The notes beneath the pieces were generated by a model, which saw only the letters and a list, made by a program, of their open reading frames with translations, searched no databases and was not told the DNA's origin. DNA of 64,000 nucleotides, from the NCBI RefSeq assembly GCF_002208135.1, contig NZ_CP021646.1:2482001-2546000 (forward strand), read 5' to 3'. The stretch is from Pseudoalteromonas piscicida (lineage in GTDB: Bacteria; Pseudomonadota; Gammaproteobacteria; Enterobacterales; Alteromonadaceae). Below, piece after piece: positions 46,729-55,338 of this stretch; within the stretch, counting starts at the first letter, position 1; every line of letters starts with the position of its first letter. The position numbers and the translations under genes were made by a program.

Positions 46729-47265
46729 TCATTCGAACTGTTCTAGCGTATGCATAAGACTAAACGGATGTTGAAAAAACTCGGCTTGGTAGGTTTTATT
46801 GCGAACACTTTCTGGTAGCTGGTTAAACTCCAGCTCCGTTTCAACATAATCGAAATAAACGCTGGAGCTTACCGTGTTTAGCGCATTCACGAACCTTAAG
46901 ACTCCCGACTGCTTTTGCACCGCTAAATTCGCGGCAACAAGTCTGGCGAATTCGCCATATTCTTCGGCTTCACATTCCCTTTTTTGGTGAATATAAAAAT
47001 AAGATAAAACGACACCTCGCTGCTGCGAGGTAATATTAAGACTGCGTAATTGCTCTTCTGTAATAGCACGCTCACTTTCGCATGCCGCTTCTCTATCACC
47101 CAGTTGTGTTACGCTATTTAACAGCTCGCTAAGGAGCGCCTTTTGAACTGGTTCAAGTTGTTCGACTGGATATTCAATAGTCGGCGTAAGATCTACTGAC
47201 ATTGTTTCAGCGTTAGTTTGCGGCGCAAACGCAAACAATATCAAAACTAATAGCAGGGGTTTCAC
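46729..47265 (-). CDS. Small exported protein, paralogue of next gene
   Basis: A 178-residue protein with a signal peptide ending near residue 19 (PQTNAET), start GTG with AAGGA nine bases upstream. The body is helical. Its block ITEEQLRSLNITSQQRGVVL followed by HQKRECEAEEYGEFARLVAANLAVQK matches ITAKQMDALNIDKKHYVTVL and NKSRCELAEYEHFLRSLAVNLVAQK of the neighbour at 47.5 kb, with both cysteines kept (EAACES and RECEAE). The pair arose by tandem duplication. No known family recognised. Confidence 0.72.
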   Translation of the reverse strand: MKPLLLVLILFAFAPQTNAETMSVDLTPTIEYPVEQLEPVQKALLSELLNSVTQLGDREAACESERAITEEQLRSLNITSQQRGVVLSYFYIHQKRECEAEEYGEFARLVAANLAVQKQSGVLRFVNALNTVSSSVYFDYVETELEFNQLPESVRNKTYQAEFFQHPFSLMHTLEQFE

Positions 47266-47487
47266 AAATATTCCTTATTTGACGGTATAACCCGCAAGCG
47301 TATAGGCTTTGAAATAAATTAAAGTAAAGCGTGTAGTTAATTGATTCACGCAGTCATAAGGCCATTTAATAGAAGAATGCATTGTACGCCACCGAACTGT
47401 ATTGGCGCAGCAGCAAGCAGTAGCTGCGCCAGTTGGAATGAAACCACTTTTAGAAAAAGTAATAAAAGCTGTAGTTCACCATGCGAT

Positions 47488-48063
47488 TTATTCCGCTACA
47501 TCGTCAAGCGTATCAAATAACCTGAAATTTTTCTTTAAATAGTCAGCGTTAAGAGCTGCTTCTCGAACTTGTTCAGGTAAGAGGTTAAACTCAGCTTTAA
47601 ATTCCCTAAAATCTCCATAAAGGCGAGATGATAGAATATTCATGGAATTTATCAGCCCAATGCTTTTTGGATCTTTTTGAGCGACCAAATTGACAGCAAG
47701 CGACCTTAAAAAATGCTCATACTCAGCTAATTCACACCTACTCTTGTTTAAACTATCGACGTAAAATAACACGGTTACATAATGCTTTTTGTCTATGTTC
47801 AAAGCATCCATTTGCTTTGCAGTAATTGTATTGTCGACAGCCCTACAACTCATTCTTCTCTTATGTAAAGAATTATAGCTTGATAACAATTCAATCATCA
47901 TGATTTGCTCACTCGACTTCAAATCAAATTTACTCTGCAAAGAAGAGAATTCGGATTCACTTAGCGGTAGCTTGTTATATATTTCAGTGTAAGCCTCTGA
48001 AGCCTTTACATTAAAAATGCTTATCGCAGCTGCTGCAACTATACCTAGTACTAAATGTTTCAT
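47488..48063 (-). CDS. Small exported protein, paralogue of previous gene
   Basis: A 191-residue protein with a signal peptide (LVLGIVAAAAISIFNVKASE). It shares order and spacing of conserved blocks and two cysteines (RMSCRAV and KSRCELAEY) with the protein at 46.7 kb, so the two are paralogues of one unrecognised helical family. ATG 48063 overlaps the stop of the preceding small gene as ATGA, so it is translationally coupled to it. Four codons further upstream another ATG is open. Confidence 0.75.
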   Translation of the reverse strand: MKHLVLGIVAAAAISIFNVKASEAYTEIYNKLPLSESEFSSLQSKFDLKSSEQIMMIELLSSYNSLHKRRMSCRAVDNTITAKQMDALNIDKKHYVTVLFYVDSLNKSRCELAEYEHFLRSLAVNLVAQKDPKSIGLINSMNILSSRLYGDFREFKAEFNLLPEQVREAALNADYLKKNFRLFDTLDDVAE

Positions 48064-48398
48064 TGCACTTTGCACCCCTTAGCTACCGCTTTCCAAAATT
48101 GCTTTTCTTTATTATCAGCAACTTTCCAAGATGTGGTAGCAGCAATAGTGAACAACGCACTTCTTGGGATTAAAGCTGCACCATTCATTGCATTTGAAAA
48201 TTGAATAAAATCGGTCGAAGCAAGGTTGATTGTACTTACTGCAGCGTTATTACTCACAAAGATTGTGGTAATCTGACTTGCTGCAACAGCAGTTGTTAAC
48301 ATACTGCCTAAATCTTCGATATCTTTAATTTGTGCAATTGCTTGTTTAGAACGCTCAGAGAATTCCAAGCCCTTTATTTCCGGACATTTCGTAATCAC
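48060..48398 (-). CDS. Small protein with conflicting start region, possibly frameshifted
   Basis: The long frame (112 codons) begins with a GTG that lies inside a complete Shine-Dalgarno sequence AAGGAGGTGAT, which therefore cannot serve it. That site is ideally placed for the ATG at 48387, but the ATG is in another frame and meets a stop after ten codons. Removing one base in the AAAGGG stretch would join it smoothly as MSGNKGLEFSERSKQAIAQI. So there is probably a one-base insertion (real or a read error). The body has a hydrophobic stretch (MLTTAVAASQITTIFVSNNA) and a C-terminal KGCKVQ. Function unknown; coupled to the exported protein that follows. Confidence 0.55.
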   Translation of the reverse strand: MITKCPEIKGLEFSERSKQAIAQIKDIEDLGSMLTTAVAASQITTIFVSNNAAVSTINLASTDFIQFSNAMNGAALIPRSALFTIAATTSWKVADNKEKQFWKAVAKGCKVQ

Positions 48399-48464
48399 CT
48401 CCTTGATTTAGAATGATAAAGATAACACTTTTAAATGAACTTAAAGTTAATAAAATAGTTTATA

Positions 48465-48488
48465 AAGCGTGGCTCACTAGCCACGCTT
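48465..48488 (-). terminator. Terminator of the siderophore receptor gene
   Basis: AAGCGTGGCT (48465-48474) and AGCCACGCTT (48479-48488) make a perfect ten-base stem with loop CACT, 17 bases beyond the receptor stop, followed in the direction of transcription by TATAAACTATTTT. Confidence 0.82.
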
Positions 48489-48505
48489 CGTTAGTTTACA
48501 GTCTG

Positions 48506-50640
48506 CTAAAAATCATAGCTAAAACTTAAGCTGTAATTTCTCGGCGCACCATAGCGATACTGATCAAAAAAGCCAATTTGGCTGTAGTACTTTTCATCGA
48601 AGAGGTTTTCTACGTTGAGCTGTAGCGCCATATTGTCTGCCAGAGCGTAGTTTGCCATCAAGCTAACCAGTGCATAAGCATCTTGCTCTAGCCTATCGTT
48701 GCCCGTTACTGAATAAGTGTCATCCTGCCAGTTCACGCCACCGCCAATCGTCAACTCAGGTAAAGCATTCACAAATTGGTAAGTCGTATACAACTTAAAT
48801 TGCTTTCTTGGATTATCCGTATTCACTTCAACGCCGTTGGCATCTTCTGCTTTGTATTGTGAATAACCCAAATGCACATCAAAACCGTCAGTTAACTGAC
48901 CCACCACTTCAAATTCGAAGCCTTTACTGGTTGTGCCTTCAGCAGCATATTGCGCGACTGCATTTACCGACCCAGGAACTATGTATCCAACATCATCTTG
49001 AGCTAGGTTATCTTGTTCGATTTGGAAAATCGCCAATGTTGTTTGCAGCGTGTCGTCTAGATAGGTACTTTTTAGCCCCACTTCGTATGATTTTCCTTTG
49101 ATTGGATCAAGGAAATCACCATTACGGTCTTGGGCATTTTGCGGCTGGAATATTTCAGTGTAACTTGCATACACTCGCTGCGTTGTCGACAAGTCGTACA
49201 AGGCACCAGCGTAAGGTATAAATACGCCATTGTCGCCAAAATCAGTGATGACGCCATAGCTTTCGCCTTCGCGCTGCCAGCTCGATAAACGACCACCCGC
49301 TATTACTTTAAGTTCATCGCTAAGATTTAGCCTTGTTGCGGCGTAAAACCCTTTTTGCTCGGTATCCATATCTTGAGCAACTGAGGTTTCTGTGCCCCAC
49401 GTCGGCTCAGGAAAATTACCATCCCACTCGTAAAAATTGCCAACTGGCAAAAAGGCATTATCGAGCGTAGCGAAAGTGAGTGTATCGGCACTCTGCTCAC
49501 TGTAAAGCGCGCCAGTTACGAATTCATGCTCACGACCGGCGAGTTGATAAAAACCTTTAAGCTGGATATCAAAGCTGTCTTGGTTACTTTCACCTGTACT
49601 TTTATAGGGCCAAGACGCTAAGCCCTCACCTGTTGTTTTATCCAACATGCCGAATAAATACAGCAGCTCTGTATCTTGCTCGTATTTCAGTTTGTTGTAA
49701 TTGGCAACCAGTTCCCAGCCATTTGCAAAGTTGTGGCTAAAGTTCACAAAAGCATTGGTGCCAGTAGTTTGCCACTCTGTCCAATTTGCAGCTGTGGTTT
49801 TTTCGACTTCCCAGTCTGTTTTACTTCCATCGGTAAAGAAAGTAGGTAATGCCCCCAAGTTGGACTGGTAGGGTCGTTACGCTGATAGCTAGCACCAACG
49901 CGGATCGTCGAATGCGTGCTTAAATCCGCTTCTAGTACTCCATAAAGCACGGTACTTTCGTCAGAAAAGAGATCTAAATACGAGTCACCTTCTTCATACT
50001 TCGCCACCACACGTCCACGCACACTGCCATCGTTAGTTAATCCATTGGCAACGTCCACCACCACTTCTTTATTGTTCCAGCTCCCCAAAGAGACACTAGC
50101 AAAACCTGTGAGGTCGGTGCTATTTGCATGTTTGCGTACTAGGTTAATAGAAGCTGAAGGATCGCCCGCGCCGGTCAATAACCCCGTTGCACCACGCACA
50201 AACTCCACGCGCTCGTATATCGCAACATCCGCGATGGTTTCACCAGAATCACCCGCCAAACTCCATGACAAAGGAACGCCGTCAATTTGATAATTGGTAA
50301 TGTCAAAGCCACGTGACTGCAACGTATTACGAACATTATCAACTTCTTTCGCTGACACCCCAATCGCATTTAACACTGTGTCGGTCAACGTATCGAGCTT
50401 TTGCTCTTTGATCCGTGCAGCGGTAATAACGCTAACAGATTGCGGCGTCTCAAGAAGAGATAACCCTAAACCAGTTGCGGTGTCTATCACTTCATTGACG
50501 GTGTATTTTCCCGTCACAACTATTTTTTCAATTTCTTCATTATCTTGCTGTGCTGCTTGCACCTGTAATGCTGACGTGCCGAGCGCTGCCATAACAGCAA
50601 ATGAGAGCGTTTTGAGAGGCAGAGTGTTCACTGGGTTCAT
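48506..50640 (-). pseudogene. TonB-dependent siderophore receptor (FhuE/FpvA-like), frame broken at a G5 run
   Basis: Two frames make one receptor. The first, from ATG 50640 (MNPVNTLPLKTLSF), has a signal peptide, a TonB box-like KIVVTGKY and the plug with LLETPQSVSVITAARI and FVRGATGLLTGAGDPSASIN. The second encodes the barrel up to the terminal YGAPRNYSLSFSYDF. They meet at C5 on the top strand, 49852-49856: one more G on the coding strand gives SPTWGALPTFFTDGSKTDW and a continuous 711-residue protein, the normal length. The family imports ferric siderophores. A Fur box stands 40-50 bases before the start. Frame loss is probably a sequencing error shared with two other genes here, or phase variation. 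Confidence 0.85.
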
Positions 50641-50677
50641 CCTAATATTGTAAAAATTGAAACGATAATAATGCAGA

Positions 50678-50692
50678 TGATAACCATTAGCA
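50678..50692. promoter_or_regulatory. Fur box upstream of siderophore receptor
   Basis: TGATAACCATTAGCA on the top strand matches the 7-1-7 Fur consensus TGATAATNATTATCA at 12 of 14 informative positions. It lies 38 bases before the receptor start, in the intergenic region shared with the divergent PepSY gene. Confidence 0.75.
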
Positions 50693-50958
50693 ATAACATT
50701 AAGATGAATTACAACCAGTTTCGCGCCCGATTTAAGGAACGTTCCCAAAAACAGTAACCAACTAATTTAAAACAACTTTCCTATAAATAAAACAAGCAGT
50801 ATAAACCGCTAAACAAATAAAACATGCCATTTAACGCACATCCAAATGAATATAATTGCCATTTACACTTTTAAAAAGATATACTTTATTTACATTTTTG
50901 CGCAAATACTCCCTTAGCTTTAATTTGTCGCCGTCATTCAAAGAACTAGGAACACATA

Positions 50959-52113
50959 ATGGCAAAGAAAATAAGCAACAAGTTTTGGTTTCAGTTGCAT
51001 GGTTGGTTTTCACTGCCAATATGGCTACTGTTTTGCTTTATTTGTATCACAGGTACCATTTCCGTTTTCAGCCATGAACTTACATGGCTTACCAACCCTG
51101 ACTCTCGAGCACATAACCCCAGTCAGGTAAGTGAGATGTCAGCGGGCTCAGTGTTACGCGCGTTTAAGGATGAGTACCCAAGTGCAGATGTCATGGGGCT
51201 CAATGTGAGAGAGCCCTATTTGACCTATGTGGTGATGTTTACCGACGTCGACAAACCCTATGCGCTTGCATACGTAAACCAGTACACAGGGGCTGTTCAG
51301 GAAATAAATGACGGCAATACGTTTATTAACTTTATGCGTTCACTACATGGCTGGCTGCTATTTCCATGGCAAAACGGCTACAGTGTTGGTTATTATTTGG
51401 TGGCGTTTATGTCACTGATCCTATTGGGCGCGTTGATCACCGGTCTGGTGGTATACAAAAAGTTTTGGTTAGCGTTTTTTCAGTTTAAGCTACGTAAATC
51501 ACAAGGAGGTCGTACCCTTGCCGCTGACATCCATAAACTCAGTGGAGTATGGTCGCTTTGGTTTATGACCGTAATGAGCCTCACCGGACTGTGGTATTTA
51601 ACGCAAGCGGTGCTGTGGCATACTGGTGTTGAACTCGAACATCATGAAACATTAAATTCAGCGGATATACCCAACTCAACAATAAACGCAAATGCAGTAG
51701 AGACCAGTGTTGACCTAGCGCTCGATGAAATTCAACAGCAGTACAGTGACTTTCGTCCAAGTTACATCATGCTACCTGAGCATAACCGCGATACGCTCAA
51801 AATCAGTGGCGCAAACGACTACGTACTCTATGACGATTACAGCATTAATATTGCCTACAACACTTGGAATGATACAGTCGTTCATCATGCAAACCCTGAT
51901 TCAATGACAGGCTTACAAACGGTTATGCACATCACAGATCCACTGCACTACGGCACCATTGGAGGGATCTGGACCAAAGTCATCTGGTTTATTTTTGGCT
52001 GTATTTTATCCGGGATGTCAGTTACCGGATTTATCATGTATCAGCTTCGGACCAAACGCGCGCGTAGCCAAGAACGGAGCAATGCAAGACAACTAAAGGC
52101 ACAACAAGGGTAA
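50959..52113 (+). CDS. PepSY-associated transmembrane protein (putative ferric-siderophore reductase)
   Basis: A 384-residue inner-membrane protein with four membrane segments: about 18-40 (IWLLFCFICITGTISVFSHE), 145-170 (YYLVAFMSLILLGALITGLV), 195-215 (VWSLWFMTVMSLTGLWYL) and 335-360 (FIFGCILSGMSVTGFIMYQL), with PepSY-type periplasmic parts between. Conserved histidines (FQLHGWFS, SLHGWLL, DIHKLSG) may bind haem. Relatives next to TonB receptors are thought to reduce ferric siderophores; that role is inferred from the divergent receptor gene. It is followed after six bases by a small protein gene. Confidence 0.85.
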   Translation: MAKKISNKFWFQLHGWFSLPIWLLFCFICITGTISVFSHELTWLTNPDSRAHNPSQVSEMSAGSVLRAFKDEYPSADVMGLNVREPYLTYVVMFTDVDKPYALAYVNQYTGAVQEINDGNTFINFMRSLHGWLLFPWQNGYSVGYYLVAFMSLILLGALITGLVVYKKFWLAFFQFKLRKSQGGRTLAADIHKLSGVWSLWFMTVMSLTGLWYLTQAVLWHTGVELEHHETLNSADIPNSTINANAVETSVDLALDEIQQQYSDFRPSYIMLPEHNRDTLKISGANDYVLYDDYSINIAYNTWNDTVVHHANPDSMTGLQTVMHITDPLHYGTIGGIWTKVIWFIFGCILSGMSVTGFIMYQLRTKRARSQERSNARQLKAQQG

Positions 52114-52119
52114 GTCGCC

Positions 52120-52593
52120 ATGAATGCAGTCAAACGCTTTATACAACACAATAAATATTGGTTAAATGCCCTATTACTGGTGTTGCCAGCTTGGTTTTAT
52201 TATCAATCATTACATCCAGAGTTCCCCGCCTCATTGGCGGAGCAAACACTTGGAGAGTACAGCATCACGCCGATGCCTTTTGACGACAAGCCGCCATACA
52301 TCCACGATGACTTATACGTCAAAGACTTCTTATTGCTATTTAATAAAGGCGATGTCGATTCTGTGCGCCAAGGCTATCTCAATATCGGCCCCTACGCGAT
52401 GCCATTTGCACAGCTTATGGAGCATGATCTCGGGATCCTTCACGGCACAAAGCATGGTCAACATGTACATGCTTTAGCAAAGAAAACATTATCAAAAGAC
52501 GACAGGATTTGGCTGACGATCGAAACTTGGCAAGGCGAAGTCGTCGTCATGAATTGGCTGCTGCCAGAGTATTTAATCAAAGAAAGTACATAG
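52120..52593 (+). CDS. Small membrane-anchored protein after PepSY gene
   Basis: A 157-residue protein with one membrane segment near residues 12-28 (WLNALLLVLPAWFYYQSL) and a periplasmic part without known motif apart from three histidines near GTKHGQHVHAL, a possible metal site. It starts six bases after the PepSY gene, so the two form an operon and probably act together in iron acquisition. Unrecognised family. Confidence 0.75.
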   Translation: MNAVKRFIQHNKYWLNALLLVLPAWFYYQSLHPEFPASLAEQTLGEYSITPMPFDDKPPYIHDDLYVKDFLLLFNKGDVDSVRQGYLNIGPYAMPFAQLMEHDLGILHGTKHGQHVHALAKKTLSKDDRIWLTIETWQGEVVVMNWLLPEYLIKEST

Positions 52594-52596
52594 CAA

Positions 52597-52616
52597 AGGG
52601 GCATCTCGCCCCTACT
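52597..52616 (+). terminator. Hairpin after PepSY operon
   Basis: AGGGGC (52597-52602) pairs with GCCCCT (52608-52613) around a five-base loop directly after the stop codon of the small membrane protein. The tail is only moderately T-rich. Confidence 0.6.
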
Positions 52617-52655
52617 CGATTTGAATTACACTTAGGACTCAATGGAAATCAGGAT

Positions 52656-52822
52656 ATTATACCAGTTGTATTAAGTAAATGATCTATCTTGAAGCGGGGA
52701 AATAGCTTTAGTAGCAAGGCAAAAATTTTGCTATTTAGTTGTTCTAAATGAGAAATTTTTAACGAAGCTAATATACTATTTCACCCTTCAAATTGATTAG
52801 AGAGTTAATTCAATTGGTATTA
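52656..52822. repeat. Dispersed repeat, copy B with terminal inverted ends
   Basis: About 167 non-coding bases related to the block at 28769-28929. The left end ATACCAGTTGTATTAA is an imperfect inverted copy of the right end TTAATTCAATTGGTAT, and the middle is locally palindromic (GCAAAAATTTTGC). The right end supplies the stop codon of the gamma-glutamyltranspeptidase gene. The shape is that of a miniature inverted-repeat element. Confidence 0.7.
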
Positions 52823-54568
52823 GTACCCCACCGCAGCGCTGTCGGCTCGCCTTGGATCTGAGGAGCCAAATAGACCTTTATCGGTAAGCATGATCGACTG
52901 GGTTGAGCCCATCGCATTCTGCTCTGAAAGTGTGTGTCCTTTGTTTTCAAGTAGACGTCGAGTATCCACATTTAAGCTACGTTCAATACGAATTTCATCT
53001 GGTAACCATTGGTGGTGAATACGCGGAGCCACGGTTGCTTCAGCGACGTTCAAGCCATGATCAATAACATTCATTATGATTTGCAGCGTGGTGGTGATAA
53101 TGCGTGAGCCTCCGGGGCTACCCGTTACCAAAAAGGGTTTACCCTCTTTCATTACAATCGTAGGTGTCATCGAACTCAGCGGGCGCTTCTTGCCTTCAAC
53201 AGCGTTAGCTTCGCCACCAACCAAGCCAAAACCGTTTGGTGTGCCGGGCTTTGCCGAGAAATCATCCATTTCATTGTTAAGTAGAATACCAGTGCCAGCC
53301 GCGACAATACCTGAGCCATAGCTAAAGTTAAGCGTGTAAGTGTTACTCACTGCATTGCCCCACTTATCAACCACAGAATAATGCGTGGTTTGATTACTCT
53401 CATAAGGTAATAATTTACCGGGCTTAATCTCGCCGCTTGGCGTCGCTTTGTCTGCGTTTATTTGCTTACTACGCTGTTTTGCATATTGCTTATCCACCAG
53501 TGCTTTAACGGGTACATCGTAGAAATCGGGGTCGCCCAAATATTCACTGCGGTCAGCATATGCACGTTTCATGACTTCAGCCATTAAATGGACGGTAGCA
53601 GCGCTATTATGCCCAAGCTCACCAATAGGATATTGCTCCAGCATATTCAGCATTTCTATGATATGCACACCACCCGATGAAGGTGGTGGCATAGAAACTA
53701 TCTCATAGCCACGATATGTGCCTTTTACCGGCTCTCGCTCCACCGCTTTATAGTTTTTTAAGTCATCTAGCGACATAATGCCACCAGCCGCTTCTACCGC
53801 CGCAACAATTTTCTTTGCTGTCTCGCCCTCATAAAAGCCCGCGCTGCCTTTTTCGGCAACGAGTTCCAAAGAATGAGCCAAGTCAGTCTGCACCAGCCAT
53901 TCATTTGGCTTGTAGCTGCTACCATCTTTTTTATAAAACACAGCCTTAGATGCCGGCACACCGAGCATTCGTTTTTTGATATAGCTATGAGAAAGCGAAT
54001 TAGCTAAATCAGAGGTCACTTTTATGCCGTCACTTGCTAATTTAATTGCAGGCTGAATAACTTGGTTAAGTGTCATGGTGCCGTATTTTTCGAGTGCTAA
54101 CTCCATCCCCATAACCGTTCCGGGAACGCCCACGGCAAGGCCGTGCTGAAGGCTTAACTTTGGGTTTACTTCACCATTTTCATCAATAAAAATATCTTTG
54201 TGCGCACGGCTAGGCGCCATTTCGCGATAATCAATCGCAACGGTTTTATTCTCTTTTGCCAGATGCACTAGCATAAAGCCACCGCCGCCGATATTTCCGG
54301 CCCTTGGCAAAGTCACGGCAAGACTAAAACCTACTGCAACAGCCGCATCAACGGCATTGCCACCTTGCTTTAAAATCTCTACCCCAACCTGGCTGGCAAG
54401 TGCTTCTTGGCTTGATACCATGCCGTGTTCAGCCCATATTGGCTGTGCTGTGGCTTTAGAACTAAATATTGGTGACTCGTCAGCTTGCGCCGTGTTACCA
54501 AGCGCAACACCCACGCTCAAGGAAACAGAGCAAGACCACACCAAGGCTATTAATTTACGCATCTTCAT
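52820..54568 (-). CDS. ggt: Gamma-glutamyltranspeptidase
   Basis: A 582-residue periplasmic enzyme, made as a proenzyme that cleaves itself at a threonine to large and small subunits. The cleavage and catalytic Thr is in NQTTHYSVVDKWGNAVSNTY near residue 395. Other signs are the signal peptide (1-29, ALGNTAQA), GNIGGGGFMLVHL, PPPSSGGVHIIEML, and the oxyanion pair in TGSPGGSRI. It hydrolyses glutathione and other gamma-glutamyl compounds. Single gene; its stop codon lies in a dispersed repeat. Confidence 0.95.
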   Translation of the reverse strand: MKMRKLIALVWSCSVSLSVGVALGNTAQADESPIFSSKATAQPIWAEHGMVSSQEALASQVGVEILKQGGNAVDAAVAVGFSLAVTLPRAGNIGGGGFMLVHLAKENKTVAIDYREMAPSRAHKDIFIDENGEVNPKLSLQHGLAVGVPGTVMGMELALEKYGTMTLNQVIQPAIKLASDGIKVTSDLANSLSHSYIKKRMLGVPASKAVFYKKDGSSYKPNEWLVQTDLAHSLELVAEKGSAGFYEGETAKKIVAAVEAAGGIMSLDDLKNYKAVEREPVKGTYRGYEIVSMPPPSSGGVHIIEMLNMLEQYPIGELGHNSAATVHLMAEVMKRAYADRSEYLGDPDFYDVPVKALVDKQYAKQRSKQINADKATPSGEIKPGKLLPYESNQTTHYSVVDKWGNAVSNTYTLNFSYGSGIVAAGTGILLNNEMDDFSAKPGTPNGFGLVGGEANAVEGKKRPLSSMTPTIVMKEGKPFLVTGSPGGSRIITTTLQIIMNVIDHGLNVAEATVAPRIHHQWLPDEIRIERSLNVDTRRLLENKGHTLSEQNAMGSTQSIMLTDKGLFGSSDPRRADSAAVGY

Positions 54569-54866
54569 CCCGCTTTTTAATTATTCTCATGGTGCAGTGT
54601 TGCATGAATAAAAAGACCAAACAATGTCGATGCGTTGGGCGACCGACATTGCAAATATACGTCACACCATAGTTGCTAAACTCGCGGCTAGAGAGCAGCT
54701 TGTCGTCCAACATTGAAGTTACAAAAGGTTGAAATAAGGTAATTTCATAAAACAAGAAATTTAACCTTTCAAAAACATATTTGACAAATATTTTATATTG
54801 GGTACAGTCAATAATGTAGTTTATTTTCTGTACGACAATTAAAGCTTTCACAATAAGGAAAATAAG
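54569..54866. promoter_or_regulatory. Upstream region of the double-glycine peptide genes
   Basis: TTGACA (54781-54786) and TACAGT (54803-54808) with a 16-base spacer form a plausible sigma-70 promoter about 55 bases before the first peptide gene. Further upstream CAATGTCG (54623-54630) and CGACATTG (54645-54652) form an eight-base hairpin of unknown meaning, possibly an operator for the divergent transpeptidase gene or the peptides. Confidence 0.5.
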
Positions 54867-55049
54867 ATGAAGTTAACGCTAACAAAAAGAAACATAAAAC
54901 AACTTAACCGCACTGCAGGCTTGGAAAAATCCCAAACACCGAACGTCGCAGGTGGTTATGTAACAGCAGGTTGCGACAGAGAAATAACCGAGTTATGCAA
55001 CACAAAAGCATTTGGTTCTTGCTATAACTGCGGTTCCCTGCGCTGTTAA
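54867..55049 (+). CDS. Small Cys-rich peptide with double-glycine leader, 1
   Basis: A 60-residue peptide. The N-terminal 20 residues (MKLTLTKRNIKQLNRTAGLE) are basic and resemble leader sequences of ribosomally made natural products; SQTPNVAGG then ends in a double glycine at residues 29-30. The remaining 30 residues start YVTAGCDREI and carry five cysteines, the last at the C-terminus. AAGGAAAAT lies seven bases before the ATG. The next gene encodes a similar peptide 31 bases later, and a strong terminator closes the pair. Interpretation as a bacteriocin-like or modified peptide precursor is inference: no maturation or export enzyme is adjacent, but a C39-type exporter could be elsewhere. 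Confidence 0.75.
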   Translation: MKLTLTKRNIKQLNRTAGLEKSQTPNVAGGYVTAGCDREITELCNTKAFGSCYNCGSLRC

Positions 55050-55080
55050 TACGCTTTCTATAACCCAAAGGAAATGAAAA

Positions 55081-55293
55081 ATGAAAATTAAATTGAATAA
55101 AAAGCCGCTTAAAAACTTAAATAATGCTCAAGCAATTACGCCGCAAGCGACTCCTCAAATTGGTGGTGGTGTAAACCGTTTGACAGAGTTAGATTGTGTG
55201 CCGACTAACCGCCACGATTGCCGTACAGGTGCTATCTCTTGTTACGGTGATCACGATTGTGCATTCACTAATAGACAGTATATGTGCGATTAA
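55081..55293 (+). CDS. Small Cys-rich peptide with double-glycine leader, 2
   Basis: A 70-residue peptide whose leader MKIKLNKKPLKNLNNAQAIT parallels that of the preceding gene, with TPQIGGG ending at residues 28-30 in the place of TPNVAGG. The putative core (VNRLTELDCVPTNRHDC onwards) has five cysteines at DC, DC, SC, DC and MC, spaced differently from peptide 1, and ends MCD. So leaders are conserved and cores diverged, the usual sign of processed peptide families. AAAGGAAATG precedes the ATG. Function unknown. Confidence 0.75.
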   Translation: MKIKLNKKPLKNLNNAQAITPQATPQIGGGVNRLTELDCVPTNRHDCRTGAISCYGDHDCAFTNRQYMCD

Positions 55294-55300
55294 TCCTTTT

Positions 55301-55324
55301 TAGGCCCGTACTCGGGCCTATTTT
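55301..55324 (+). terminator. Strong intrinsic terminator of peptide operon
   Basis: TAGGCCCG (55301-55308) and CGGGCCTA (55313-55320) form a perfect eight-base stem with loop TACT followed by TTTT, eight bases after the second peptide stop codon. Confidence 0.9.
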
Positions 55325-55338
55325 GAAGTCTCACCTGA

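Noticed and set aside
54357..54672. Small frames on the top strand in and before the transpeptidase start
   Set aside because: Antisense to the signal peptide region of ggt and without ribosome binding sites.
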